Assembly (NCBI RefSeq): GCF_004368405.1
Contig: NZ_SBJH01000064.1
Location: 102,831-166,830, forward strand
Direction: 5' to 3'
DNA from: Olivibacter sp. XZL3
GTDB taxonomy: Bacteria; Bacteroidota; Bacteroidia; Sphingobacteriales; Sphingobacteriaceae
DNA length: 64,000 bases
Positions 9,201 to 16,907 of this stretch are shown one piece after another; the first letter of the stretch is position 1; the number at the start of each line of letters is the position of its first letter. Position numbers and translations under genes: made by a program. The notes under the pieces are model-generated. The model did not search any database. It saw only the letters and a program-made list of their open reading frames with translations, and was not told the DNA's origin.

Positions 9201-9992
9201 TTAGTTGGTTTCCTCTTGTTTATTTTCGCCGGCGTATTTCCGTACGATATCCTCACTGATAAATTGATAAATACGCTGCCAGTTCCGATGACCTTCCAGC
9301 AGAGCTAGGTGCTTATGTATGATGTCACTATCGTTTCTTACCGCCGGCCCTGTTTGCACCTCATTCGGATTGTGTTCCAATATCTTATGAGCGGTCTCGC
9401 TGATCAACGGCTTCAATAAATCGAAATCGACTTCCTTCTCTCTCAAAAAATCATGTGCAACAGCATACAAATAGTTACTAAAGTTACAGGCCATCACTGC
9501 TCCTAAATGCAGACATCGCCGCTGTTGCGAATTATATTCGTGAATGAGAGGCGATAATTTAAATGCCATATTGAGCACTTCTTCCTTTACCCGTGAGTCG
9601 GAAAATTCTAAAATTAAAGGCACCTTCGAGAAGTCGAGTGCTACCTCCTTCGAAATGGTCTGCAGCGGATATAATACACCATATGATAAAGAAAAGGGTT
9701 TAAGTACCTCCATATCGGTACTTCCGGAAGTATGCAATAGGATATTGTTTCCTAGGGGCAACGCAGACGCTACCTCAATAATCGCTTCGTCCTTAACAGC
9801 TATTATATAAATATCGGCTTCGGTTGTGATGTGTGATAAATTACCGACAGGTTCGGCGCCAATACCATCTGCCAAGTGTTTTGCATGTTCAATTTTGCGA
9901 CTATATACTTGCTTTATATGGTATTCTGCTTTCTTTAAGGCATACGCTAAGTGAGTTGCCACATTTCCACTACCTAGTATTACTATCTCCAT
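9201..9992 (-). CDS. Rossmann-fold DUF2520 protein (NAD(P)-binding, function unknown)
   Basis: The N-terminal half is a dinucleotide-binding Rossmann fold: MEIVILGSGNVATHLAYAL at the start, with GSGNVA as the glycine loop. A helical DUF2520 domain follows (about 125-255) with HLGAVMACNFSNYLYAVA and TGPAVRNDSDIIHKHL. The family resembles F420-dependent NADP oxidoreductases and ketopantoate reductases, but no reaction is established. The frame is open to a TTG at 10001; I prefer the ATG at 9992 because it directly precedes the beta strand. It heads the cluster DUF2520-kdsC-maf-phosphoesterase, separated from ccmF by a strong hairpin. Confidence 0.88.
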   Translation of the reverse strand: MEIVILGSGNVATHLAYALKKAEYHIKQVYSRKIEHAKHLADGIGAEPVGNLSHITTEADIYIIAVKDEAIIEVASALPLGNNILLHTSGSTDMEVLKPFSLSYGVLYPLQTISKEVALDFSKVPLILEFSDSRVKEEVLNMAFKLSPLIHEYNSQQRRCLHLGAVMACNFSNYLYAVAHDFLREKEVDFDLLKPLISETAHKILEHNPNEVQTGPAVRNDSDIIHKHLALLEGHRNWQRIYQFISEDIVRKYAGENKQEETN

Positions 9993-10008
9993 AAAACACA
10001 AAGAATAA

Positions 10009-10039
10009 CGGGGACTGTAGCCTACGTCTTCAGTCCCCG
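10009..10039 (-). terminator. Hairpin between ccmF and the DUF2520 gene
   Basis: CGGGGACTG (10009-10017) and CAGTCCCCG (10031-10039) form a perfect 9-base stem with a 13-base loop. No T run follows on the minus strand, so it may be a weak terminator for ccmF, an mRNA stability element, or a structure in the leader of the DUF2520 gene. Confidence 0.5.
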
Positions 10040-10073
10040 CAAGGTAAAATTAACAATAAAGGGAAACAAATGT

Positions 10074-12524
10074 TTACGCAATTTTCCCTTTAAGCTCTTT
10101 ATTTCTCCTAAAAATGGAAAGAAGAAAGCCTATGGTCATGATAATTGTACCACACCAAAAAAAGTTGATATAAGGAAATTCGATAGCCTTCATAACGATC
10201 CACTTTTTCTCAGGCAGCGGCTTTTGATAGATCATCAATTCCATACCTTCATTTGGTACAATCTTGGTAAAACGTAAACGCAGTCCCTGTTCCTCTATAT
10301 CTTTGGCAAAATCGAAGCTATTGCCATTTTTGATCAAGTATTTCGGATCGGCTTCAAAGGTTTCGCCGGTAACGGCATGTACTTCCAACTGCAGTGCGAA
10401 AAGCAGGTCTCCACTTGTTAACGGAATATTCTGCAACGTAGCGTTTCGATTTATACCTTTCACAACAATAAATCCATTTTTATAACGAAGCGTATCGCCA
10501 ATGTTAACCATCTGCACCGCTGGCTCTTCGTATCCCTCGTTTGGATCGTGCCCCTCGTGGTCGTGGCCCTCCTCTTCCGGGCCGTCTAATTTTGGTGCAG
10601 AGGTTACAATTGTGTATATATCTTTTGTCAGATAATGTCGCGTACTAGGCGTTCCGATTAAGCCCATTTTAGGGTTTTGTTGCGCATTCGGCGTGAGCTG
10701 GAACCGTTCTATTACTTTACCGGTTTTTTGATCCTTGCGTTCGTAGTTCACTTTATAGTAAACGTTCGGCATAGCAATGCTATCGCCCACATAAGTGATT
10801 GTATATCCTCCCATTTCTATCGGTTGATCGATATACAGAAAGAGATTCTCGCCCGGCTTCTCGCGCTCTTCAAATCCCGCAATTGGAATCGAGCCGCCCG
10901 CATTTAGAGAAACCACCTTGTTTGTTGCAGCAGCAACCAAGGCGCCGATAATCAACAAAGCGAATCCTATATGAGCGACTGAAGAGCCGGCCAATTTCCA
11001 TTTTCCTTTAAAAGCATCACCCAGAATTCTCGCATTCGCTACTAAGGCAAATACCGCCCCGAAAGACAATAGCACATACATGAAATTGGTATAAACTTTT
11101 GTGAAATACAGCAAAACACCGGTAACTACAATAGAAACCACAAAAGACACCAACAAGTTGAAATAAAACACCTTAGGGGTAGTTTTCTTGTATTTCAGAA
11201 ATTGCGCAATAGCCGATAGAATAAGCACTAGGACGGCAAATGCGGCTTGCCATTTATTGTAATGAGCAATTGCATCAACAGGCGGAGCCACTTTGGTTCC
11301 AAATAAGGCATTAAACACCGGAATCGACGTCGTAGCAATGATCTGCACACAGGCCACCACAAGAATAAGGGCACCTATAAACAACCAGAATTCCCTCGAA
11401 TAAGTTTCTTCGTCCTTTTTAGTAATAGGCAATTCTTTCCATCTGCTAACAAGAAAATAAACCATAATACCGAAAAAGGTTATATTAAAGGCCACGAGCT
11501 GCCAATACATACCTAAGTCGGTAAAAGAGTGGACCGATGTTTCACCCAACACCCCACTGCGGGTTAAGAAAGAGGCATAGATAACCAACACAAAACTTAT
11601 CAACACTAAAAAGGTGGCAGTAAAATAAGAGTGACCGGAGTTTTTATACGCCACCATCACGTGCACGGCAGCAATTAACGTAAACCAAGGAATAATGGAG
11701 GCGTTCTCTACGGGGTCCCAAGCCCAAAAACCCCCAAAATTAAGCGCTTCATAAGCCCAGAAGGAACCCATAATAATACCTGCGCCCAATACCATCACAG
11801 CAAAAAGAGACCAAGGAAGAGCTGGCTGTAACCATTCCTTATATTTCCGCTGCCATAATCCTGCAATACCATAAGCAAAAGGAACCACCATTGAAGCAAA
11901 ACCCAAAAACAGGGTCGGCGGATGGATTACCATCCAATAATTCTGCAACAATGGATTTAAGCCATTGCCATCAGTAATCATACTGAGGTAGTTAGGATTG
12001 GTGAAAATAGGCGCCTCTAAGGCCTGTCTTAGCAAAATAAAGGGGGAACTCCCAACACGCTCGCCAAAAACTTCAATGCCTGTCAGCATGGAAGCCAAAA
12101 TGGTTTGGCAGAGCATAACGGAAGTCATAACCGGATTTTCCCAGCTTTTACCCCTGACAATTACAACAAGCGCCAAAATAGATTGCCAAAACATCCAGAG
12201 CCAAAAACTACCTTCTTGTCCCTCCCAAAAACTGGAAATTATATAATGTACCGGCAAGGTGCGGGAAGAGTGCGACCAAGCGTAATGATACTCAAACAAA
12301 TGGTTATATATAATATAAAAAAGACAGCTACCAATACCGATTACCGATACCACGTTGATAAAGAAGGCAATACGAGCAATTTTGTGCCATGAAGCATCCT
12401 CTTTATATTTTGTGGCAAAGAAATAGCTAATACACGATAAGAGCGCCGCACCAAAAGAAAGAACGATAAAAAATTGACCAAGTTGGCCTGGAAGAAGGCT
12501 TTCACCTTGATAGTGGATATCCAT
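10074..12524 (-). CDS. ccmF: Cytochrome c maturation haem lyase CcmF
   Basis: The 816-residue integral membrane protein has about 15 membrane segments and the haem-handling WWD-type motif, FGGFWAWDPVENASIIPW, near residues 258-275. This defines the CcmF/CcsA superfamily; the partner CcmE gene directly upstream and the length identify CcmF. It attaches haem delivered by CcmE to CXXCH motifs of apocytochromes at the outer face of the inner membrane. It is longer than E. coli CcmF (about 650 residues) because of an extended periplasmic region at about 560-780. That region holds a short acidic, His-rich loop at about 646-667 (GHDHEGHD in its centre). Upstream ccmE is 49 bases away on the same strand. 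Confidence 0.92.
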   Translation of the reverse strand: MDIHYQGESLLPGQLGQFFIVLSFGAALLSCISYFFATKYKEDASWHKIARIAFFINVVSVIGIGSCLFYIIYNHLFEYHYAWSHSSRTLPVHYIISSFWEGQEGSFWLWMFWQSILALVVIVRGKSWENPVMTSVMLCQTILASMLTGIEVFGERVGSSPFILLRQALEAPIFTNPNYLSMITDGNGLNPLLQNYWMVIHPPTLFLGFASMVVPFAYGIAGLWQRKYKEWLQPALPWSLFAVMVLGAGIIMGSFWAYEALNFGGFWAWDPVENASIIPWFTLIAAVHVMVAYKNSGHSYFTATFLVLISFVLVIYASFLTRSGVLGETSVHSFTDLGMYWQLVAFNITFFGIMVYFLVSRWKELPITKKDEETYSREFWLFIGALILVVACVQIIATTSIPVFNALFGTKVAPPVDAIAHYNKWQAAFAVLVLILSAIAQFLKYKKTTPKVFYFNLLVSFVVSIVVTGVLLYFTKVYTNFMYVLLSFGAVFALVANARILGDAFKGKWKLAGSSVAHIGFALLIIGALVAAATNKVVSLNAGGSIPIAGFEEREKPGENLFLYIDQPIEMGGYTITYVGDSIAMPNVYYKVNYERKDQKTGKVIERFQLTPNAQQNPKMGLIGTPSTRHYLTKDIYTIVTSAPKLDGPEEEGHDHEGHDPNEGYEEPAVQMVNIGDTLRYKNGFIVVKGINRNATLQNIPLTSGDLLFALQLEVHAVTGETFEADPKYLIKNGNSFDFAKDIEEQGLRLRFTKIVPNEGMELMIYQKPLPEKKWIVMKAIEFPYINFFWCGTIIMTIGFLLSIFRRNKELKGKIA

Positions 12525-12573
12525 TAATATTCAATAAATTTGTGATTAGGTTCGGAAATACAACGATTATATC

Positions 12574-12978
12574 CTAAACGTTAGTAGAAGCAGATTCCGT
12601 TACCTCTACTTGATCTTTGTTATACTTAGAAGGGCATTTCATCAAGATTTTTGAAGCATGGAATTCTCCCCCCACCATTTTGCCTGTCAAAACAATCTGT
12701 TCCGAGCGTTCAAAATCTTGCGGTTTTGAACCGTTGAAAACGACTTTACATTCTGTACCCTCATTGTCTAGCATATAAAATGCAAAATAATTGGCATCCT
12801 CAGTTGGTTTGTAGTATAATGCCTTCGTTTTATTTAACTCGCCCACCACATGGATCTCTGACTCCGTCTTTTGAGCATCAGTAAATGTCGCATATGTGCT
12901 AGAATCCGTGTAAATACTAATGATCATCGCGATCGCTACTGCGATGATTATAATGCCTAAAATAGCTCCCTTCTTCAT
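12574..12978 (-). CDS. ccmE: Cytochrome c maturation haem chaperone CcmE, CxxxY variant
   Basis: The 134-residue protein has an N-terminal membrane anchor (about 4-22) and a periplasmic OB-fold with VVGELNK and VLTGKMVGGEFHASKILMKC, as in CcmE. In E. coli the haem is bound covalently by His in an HxxxY motif. Here the equivalent site is Cys115-Pro-Ser-Lys-Tyr119, so Cys replaces His. A CxxxY form is known from Desulfovibrio and some archaea. It carries haem from CcmC to CcmF, whose gene follows 49 bases downstream. Genes for CcmA, B, C and D are not in the window. Confidence 0.9.
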   Translation of the reverse strand: MKKGAILGIIIIAVAIAMIISIYTDSSTYATFTDAQKTESEIHVVGELNKTKALYYKPTEDANYFAFYMLDNEGTECKVVFNGSKPQDFERSEQIVLTGKMVGGEFHASKILMKCPSKYNKDQVEVTESASTNV

Positions 12979-13173
12979 ATATGCTTTTGTTTCTTGTTAA
13001 CTGCGCGCAAGGTTACCTAGTAACTTTTGAGCAATCATCCAACTCTCCTAAAATGTTTCCGTTTTGAGGTGGGTACATACAGGCTAGCAGGATAATTTGG
13101 CGCAAAAATACTAAATACTAAATATATAACCTGCAATATCACAAGGCTTACCCGTTATTAAGAATTGTTCTAA

Positions 13174-13578
13174 TTAATCAAAATATTTACTTCTACTAAT
13201 CTTTTGAAGCGCGCGGTACCGCTTATCTTCCAACCGCTTTTCGACAGATTCCTTGCTGCGTTTAGTAGGCTTACGCTGTTTGGGTACTGTAGAGGCCTGA
13301 GTAAGCATCTTCAAAAGCTTCTGTTGGGTCAGTTCCTTATTCTTGAATTGCGATCTGTGCTCTTGACTGATTATCTGCAGCTTTCCCTCTGAAGAAAGTC
13401 GCCCGCCCAACTTTTGTCTAATACGGTCCTTATCCGCTTTGTTCCAAATATTACAACTTTCAAAATCGAATAACAATTCGACTTTTGAAGCCACTTTATT
13501 CACATGTTGCCCACCACTTCCACCGCTGCGTGAAGCTTTATAGTGAATATATGGTTCTAGTTCATCTATATCGTACAT
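13174..13578 (-). CDS. arfB: Alternative ribosome-rescue factor ArfB (YaeJ) / peptidyl-tRNA hydrolase domain protein
   Basis: The 134-residue protein is a stand-alone release-factor domain 3 with the catalytic GGQ at 22-24 (RSGGSGGQHVNK). It has a basic C-terminal tail (about 95-134) rich in Lys and Arg, such as KQRKPTKRSKESVEKR, which in ArfB enters the empty mRNA channel of stalled ribosomes. It has no codon-recognition domain, so it is not RF1 or RF2. It hydrolyses peptidyl-tRNA on ribosomes that lack a stop codon. The start is ATG, 17 bases downstream of a -7 box. Confidence 0.9.
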   Translation of the reverse strand: MYDIDELEPYIHYKASRSGGSGGQHVNKVASKVELLFDFESCNIWNKADKDRIRQKLGGRLSSEGKLQIISQEHRSQFKNKELTQQKLLKMLTQASTVPKQRKPTKRSKESVEKRLEDKRYRALQKISRSKYFD

Positions 13579-13595
13579 AACAAATCATTAAGTCA

Positions 13596-13603
13596 CAAAT
13601 ATA
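13596..13603 (-). promoter_or_regulatory. -7 box of arfB
   Basis: The minus strand reads TATATTTG, a full match to TAnnTTTG, 17 bases before the arfB start codon. No clear -33 TTG was found. Confidence 0.45.
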
Positions 13604-13682
13604 GAAACTCGCACTATTCAGATCATATTAAATCATGTCGATAATAAATCAAGCACTTCGCAAGGCAACAATTTATAACCAA

Positions 13683-13820
13683 TTTTGTACTAAATTCGGG
13701 CAAACTCCAACCATTCGTCAGGTCTTTACCAGATTTTGGTCAGATAAACCTGATCAAAATCTGGTAAGACCTGAAAAAAACCTGACGAGCGCACAAATAA
13801 GATATACAGTTAGTACGAAA
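13683..13820. repeat. Nested inverted-repeat element between arfB and cmk
   Basis: The 349-base gap between arfB and cmk contains nested inverted repeats. The outer arms are GTACTAA (13687-13693) and TTAGTAC (13810-13816), flanked by T/A runs. A second pair is CGTCAGGT (13716-13723) and ACCTGACG (13780-13787). The core is a 24-base arm (13719-13742) facing a 23-base arm (13751-13773), with one bulge and one mismatch around an 8-base loop. The core could form a very stable hairpin in DNA or RNA. The layout resembles a small non-autonomous mobile element or REP-like palindrome. No second copy was seen in the window. A 68-codon frame across it is probably not a gene. Confidence 0.7.
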
Positions 13821-13912
13821 AAATTTCCGTATTTAAACTGATGATGGAGATAGTTTATGATCTGTTTAACCCCACTTTTCCATAAGTGTTCGCGAATGCC
13901 AAGCATTTTCTA

Positions 13913-13920
13913 TAGTTTTG
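13913..13920 (+). promoter_or_regulatory. -7 box of cmk, consistent with a leaderless mRNA
   Basis: TAGTTTTG matches TAnnTTTG and ends 7 bases before the cmk ATG at 13928. Transcription would therefore begin at or next to the start codon. Confidence 0.5.
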
Positions 13921-13927
13921 TGCACCC

Positions 13928-14605
13928 ATGACGAAGAAAAATATCATTATAGCGATTGATGGCTATTCCTCCTGCGGAAAAAGTACAGTCGCAAAAGCTT
14001 TAGCAAACAAACTTCATTACGTCTATGTAGACAGCGGCGCCATGTACAGGGCTGTGACGCTCTATTTTTTGCGGAACAACATTGATTTCAACAGTGAAAA
14101 GCAGATACGACAAGCACTTGAAAATATTCATATCGATTTCCACAAGGAACAGGGAGCAACACGGGTCCTTTTAAATGATGAGGATGTCTCGGATGAAATC
14201 AGACAAATGCCCGTTTCGGAAAATGTAAGCGCAGTGAGCGCCATCAAAGAAGTTAGATCAGCCATGGTAAAGCAGCAGCAAAAAATGGGTGCGCGAAAAA
14301 ATGTGGTAATGGACGGCCGGGATATTGGAACAGCTGTTTTTCCTCATGCCCAAATTAAGATTTTTATGACTGCCGACCCAAAGATAAGAGCAGAACGCCG
14401 CTATCTGGAGCTAAAGAATAAAGGTGAAAACATCACCTTAGAAGAGGTTTTCGAAAACATTGCACATCGCGATTACCAAGACACCACACGCAAGGAAAGC
14501 CCCTTAGTAAGAGCTGACGACGCTATTATTTTAGACAATACAGATATGACCGAGGAAGAACAACTGCGCTTCGTATTGGAAAAAGTAGAGGAAGCCAACA
14601 GTTAG
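13928..14605 (+). CDS. cmk: Cytidylate kinase
   Basis: The 225-residue protein opens with the P-loop DGYSSCGKST (11-20) and continues with VDSGAMYRAVTLYFL, GRDIGTAVFPHAQIKIFMTA and the lid stretch HRDYQDTTRKESPLVRADDA, all typical of Cmk. It phosphorylates CMP and dCMP to diphosphates in the cytoplasm. rpsA follows 233 bases downstream, a gene order seen in many bacteria, but rpsA has its own promoter here. The ATG lies immediately after a -7 box. Confidence 0.96.
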   Translation: MTKKNIIIAIDGYSSCGKSTVAKALANKLHYVYVDSGAMYRAVTLYFLRNNIDFNSEKQIRQALENIHIDFHKEQGATRVLLNDEDVSDEIRQMPVSENVSAVSAIKEVRSAMVKQQQKMGARKNVVMDGRDIGTAVFPHAQIKIFMTADPKIRAERRYLELKNKGENITLEEVFENIAHRDYQDTTRKESPLVRADDAIILDNTDMTEEEQLRFVLEKVEEANS

Positions 14606-14764
14606 TTATAAGCTATACGTTCTATGTTGCAAGCAGCTAAACACTTGAGTCCTTTAGGTTGTCATAGGTATTAGTTTTATCATATCCGCAACGCAATAAC
14701 TGACAACCGCAGCTAGCTAAGCGACCTGAAAATCACGATGTTTTGCTAATAAAACTCACATTTA

Positions 14765-14797
14765 TTGCTTTATTTAAAAATAATTTTTGCACCTTTG
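14765..14797 (+). promoter_or_regulatory. rpsA promoter
   Basis: A TTG at 14765-14767 is followed by TAATTTTTG (14781-14789) and a second close match, CACCTTTG (14790-14797). These resemble the Bacteroidota promoter TTG-N(about 20)-TAnnTTTG. A strong Shine-Dalgarno, AAGGAGAT at 14821-14828, precedes the ATG at 14839 by 10 bases. This is unusual here, since most genes in the window have none. Confidence 0.6.
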
Positions 14798-14838
14798 CAG
14801 TCCTGATGAATTTCAGGAAAAAGGAGATAAATTAATTA

Positions 14839-16779
14839 ATGGCAAAAAAACAAGAAGCAGAAAAAGAATTAAAAGCTAAACAAGCTGAAATCCAAGACGC
14901 TGACTTAAAAGCAGTTAAGGAAAAAGAAAACATTGAATCAGAAGCTGATTCAACGTTTATCGACGAAATCAAATCCAATACTTGGATCACTCCAGAAGGT
15001 GACTTCGATTGGGATCAAGATGAGAAAGGTTTCGGAAATTACAGCGTAGACGAGCGTGCGAAACTGGAAGAGCAGTACGCTGGTACTTTTAACTCCGTTA
15101 ACAAAGGAGAAATTGTTGAAGGAAGCGTGGTTTCCATTAACAACAAAGACGTGGTACTTAACATCGGTTTTAAATCAGATGGCTTGGTATCTCTTTCTGA
15201 ATTCCGCGATTTACCTGACCTTAAAGTAGGCGATAAGGTAGACGTGTTTGTTGAATCACGTGAAGACGAGAACGGACAGTTGGTTCTTTCCCGTAAACGT
15301 GCTAAAACACAGAAATCTTGGGAAGCAATCAACGAAGCTTTAGAAAACGATACAATCATCAACGGTTACGTAAAGAGCCGTACTAAAGGTGGTTTGATCG
15401 TAGATATCAAAGGTGTCGAAGCTTTCTTGCCTGGATCTCAAATTGATATTAAACCTATCCGCGATTACGATATCTACGTGGGTAAAACAATGGAATTCAA
15501 AGTTGTTAAAATCAACCACGAATTCAAAAACGTTGTTGTTTCGCACAAAGTGCTGATTGAGGACGATTTAGAAAACCAAAAATCAGAAATCGTTGCAAAA
15601 CTGGAAAAAGGACAGGTATTGGAAGGTACTGTTAAAAATATCACAGATTTCGGTGTATTCATCGACTTAGGTGGTGTTGACGGTTTATTACATATCACCG
15701 ATATTTCTTGGGGCCGCATCGAACATCCGAAAGAAGTATTGTCATTAGATGAAAAGATCAACGTTGTTGTTCTTGACTTTGATGATGAGAAAAAACGTAT
15801 CGCATTAGGCTTGAAACAACTTACACCTCATCCTTGGGAATCTTTGGATCCAGCGTTAGCTGTAGGATCTAAAGTAAAGGGTAAAATTGTAACTGTTGCC
15901 GATTACGGTGCTTTCTTAGAAATCACACCAGGCGTTGAAGGCTTAATTCACGTTTCTGAAATGTCTTGGTCTCAAAATTTACGTAGCCCACAGGAATTCC
16001 TTAAAGTAGGCGATGAAGTAGAAGCTGAAGTACTTACTTTGGATCGTGAAGAGCGTAAAATGAGCTTGGGTATCAAACAATTGACTCCAGATCCTTGGAA
16101 AAACATTGCTGAGCGCTATCCTATAGGAAGTAAGCACAAGGCAGTTGTTAAGAACATGACCAACTTTGGTGTGTTTGTCGAAATTGAAGAGGGCATTGAC
16201 GGTTTAATTCACATCTCTGATTTATCATGGTCTAAGAAAATTAACCATCCAAATGAATTTACGAAAGTAGGTGAAGAATTGGATGTAGTTGTACTAGAAC
16301 TTGACGAAGACAACCGCAAACTAAGTTTAGGACATAAACAACTGGAAGAGAACCCTTGGGATACTTTTGAAACTATCTTCACACTAGATTCAATTCATGA
16401 AGGTACCGTACTGAAAGTAACTGACAAGGGTGATATCGTAGCACTTCCTTACGGAGTTGAAGGCTTCTGCCCTAGCAAGCATAGCATCAAAGAAGATGGC
16501 AAAGCTTTAAAAGCAGAAGAGTCAGCTCAATTTAAGATCATTGAATTCAATAAAGAAGCTAAACGTATTGTGATTTCACATTCTCGCATTTGGGAAGATG
16601 AAAGAGCAGAAGCGCGTATTGAGGACTTCAATAATCGCAAGAAAGAGGCTAAAGCGGCTTCCAATGCTGTTAAGAAGGTGAAAGATTCAGTTGAAAAATC
16701 CACCTTAGGAGATTTAGATGTATTAGCTCAATTGAAAGAGCAAATGGAAGACGAAGAAGGTTCAAAAAAATCTAAATAA
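14839..16779 (+). CDS. rpsA: 30S ribosomal protein S1
   Basis: The 646-residue protein has a Lys/Glu-rich N-terminal extension (about 1-60) and then six S1 RNA-binding repeats from about 90 to 600. The middle repeats carry the hallmark GVFIDLGGVDGLLHITDISW, AFLEITPGVEGLIHVSEMSW and GVFVEIEEGIDGLIHISDLSW types, each ending in LGxKQL. The C-terminal tail is acidic and basic by turns. S1 helps load mRNA onto the 30S subunit. A strong Shine-Dalgarno precedes the ATG and a strong terminator follows at 16801, so it is its own unit. The S1 domain count fits a Bacteroidota S1 rather than a short Firmicutes form. Confidence 0.96.
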   Translation: MAKKQEAEKELKAKQAEIQDADLKAVKEKENIESEADSTFIDEIKSNTWITPEGDFDWDQDEKGFGNYSVDERAKLEEQYAGTFNSVNKGEIVEGSVVSINNKDVVLNIGFKSDGLVSLSEFRDLPDLKVGDKVDVFVESREDENGQLVLSRKRAKTQKSWEAINEALENDTIINGYVKSRTKGGLIVDIKGVEAFLPGSQIDIKPIRDYDIYVGKTMEFKVVKINHEFKNVVVSHKVLIEDDLENQKSEIVAKLEKGQVLEGTVKNITDFGVFIDLGGVDGLLHITDISWGRIEHPKEVLSLDEKINVVVLDFDDEKKRIALGLKQLTPHPWESLDPALAVGSKVKGKIVTVADYGAFLEITPGVEGLIHVSEMSWSQNLRSPQEFLKVGDEVEAEVLTLDREERKMSLGIKQLTPDPWKNIAERYPIGSKHKAVVKNMTNFGVFVEIEEGIDGLIHISDLSWSKKINHPNEFTKVGEELDVVVLELDEDNRKLSLGHKQLEENPWDTFETIFTLDSIHEGTVLKVTDKGDIVALPYGVEGFCPSKHSIKEDGKALKAEESAQFKIIEFNKEAKRIVISHSRIWEDERAEARIEDFNNRKKEAKAASNAVKKVKDSVEKSTLGDLDVLAQLKEQMEDEEGSKKSK

Positions 16780-16800
16780 AGCTTCCGCATATAAATTTTC

Positions 16801-16833
16801 AATGCCGCTCCTTTAAGGGGCGGCATTTTTTTT
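16801..16833 (+). terminator. Rho-independent terminator of rpsA
   Basis: AATGCCGCTCCT (16801-16812) pairs with AGGGGCGGCATT (16816-16827) around a 3-base loop, with one G-U pair, and runs straight into a T tract. It lies 21 bases after the rpsA stop codon. Confidence 0.93.
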
Positions 16834-16907
16834 ATATTCTTTTACCGATTAGCCAAACACTTTTGATTCTTTTAGTAAATTAGATAAAAATTATCAGCGC
16901 ATACTTT

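Noticed and set aside
13635..13841. 68-codon plus-strand frame starting with ATG between arfB and cmk
   Set aside because: It runs through the long inverted repeat, has no recognisable product and no promoter or ribosome site; the hairpin explains the open frame better.
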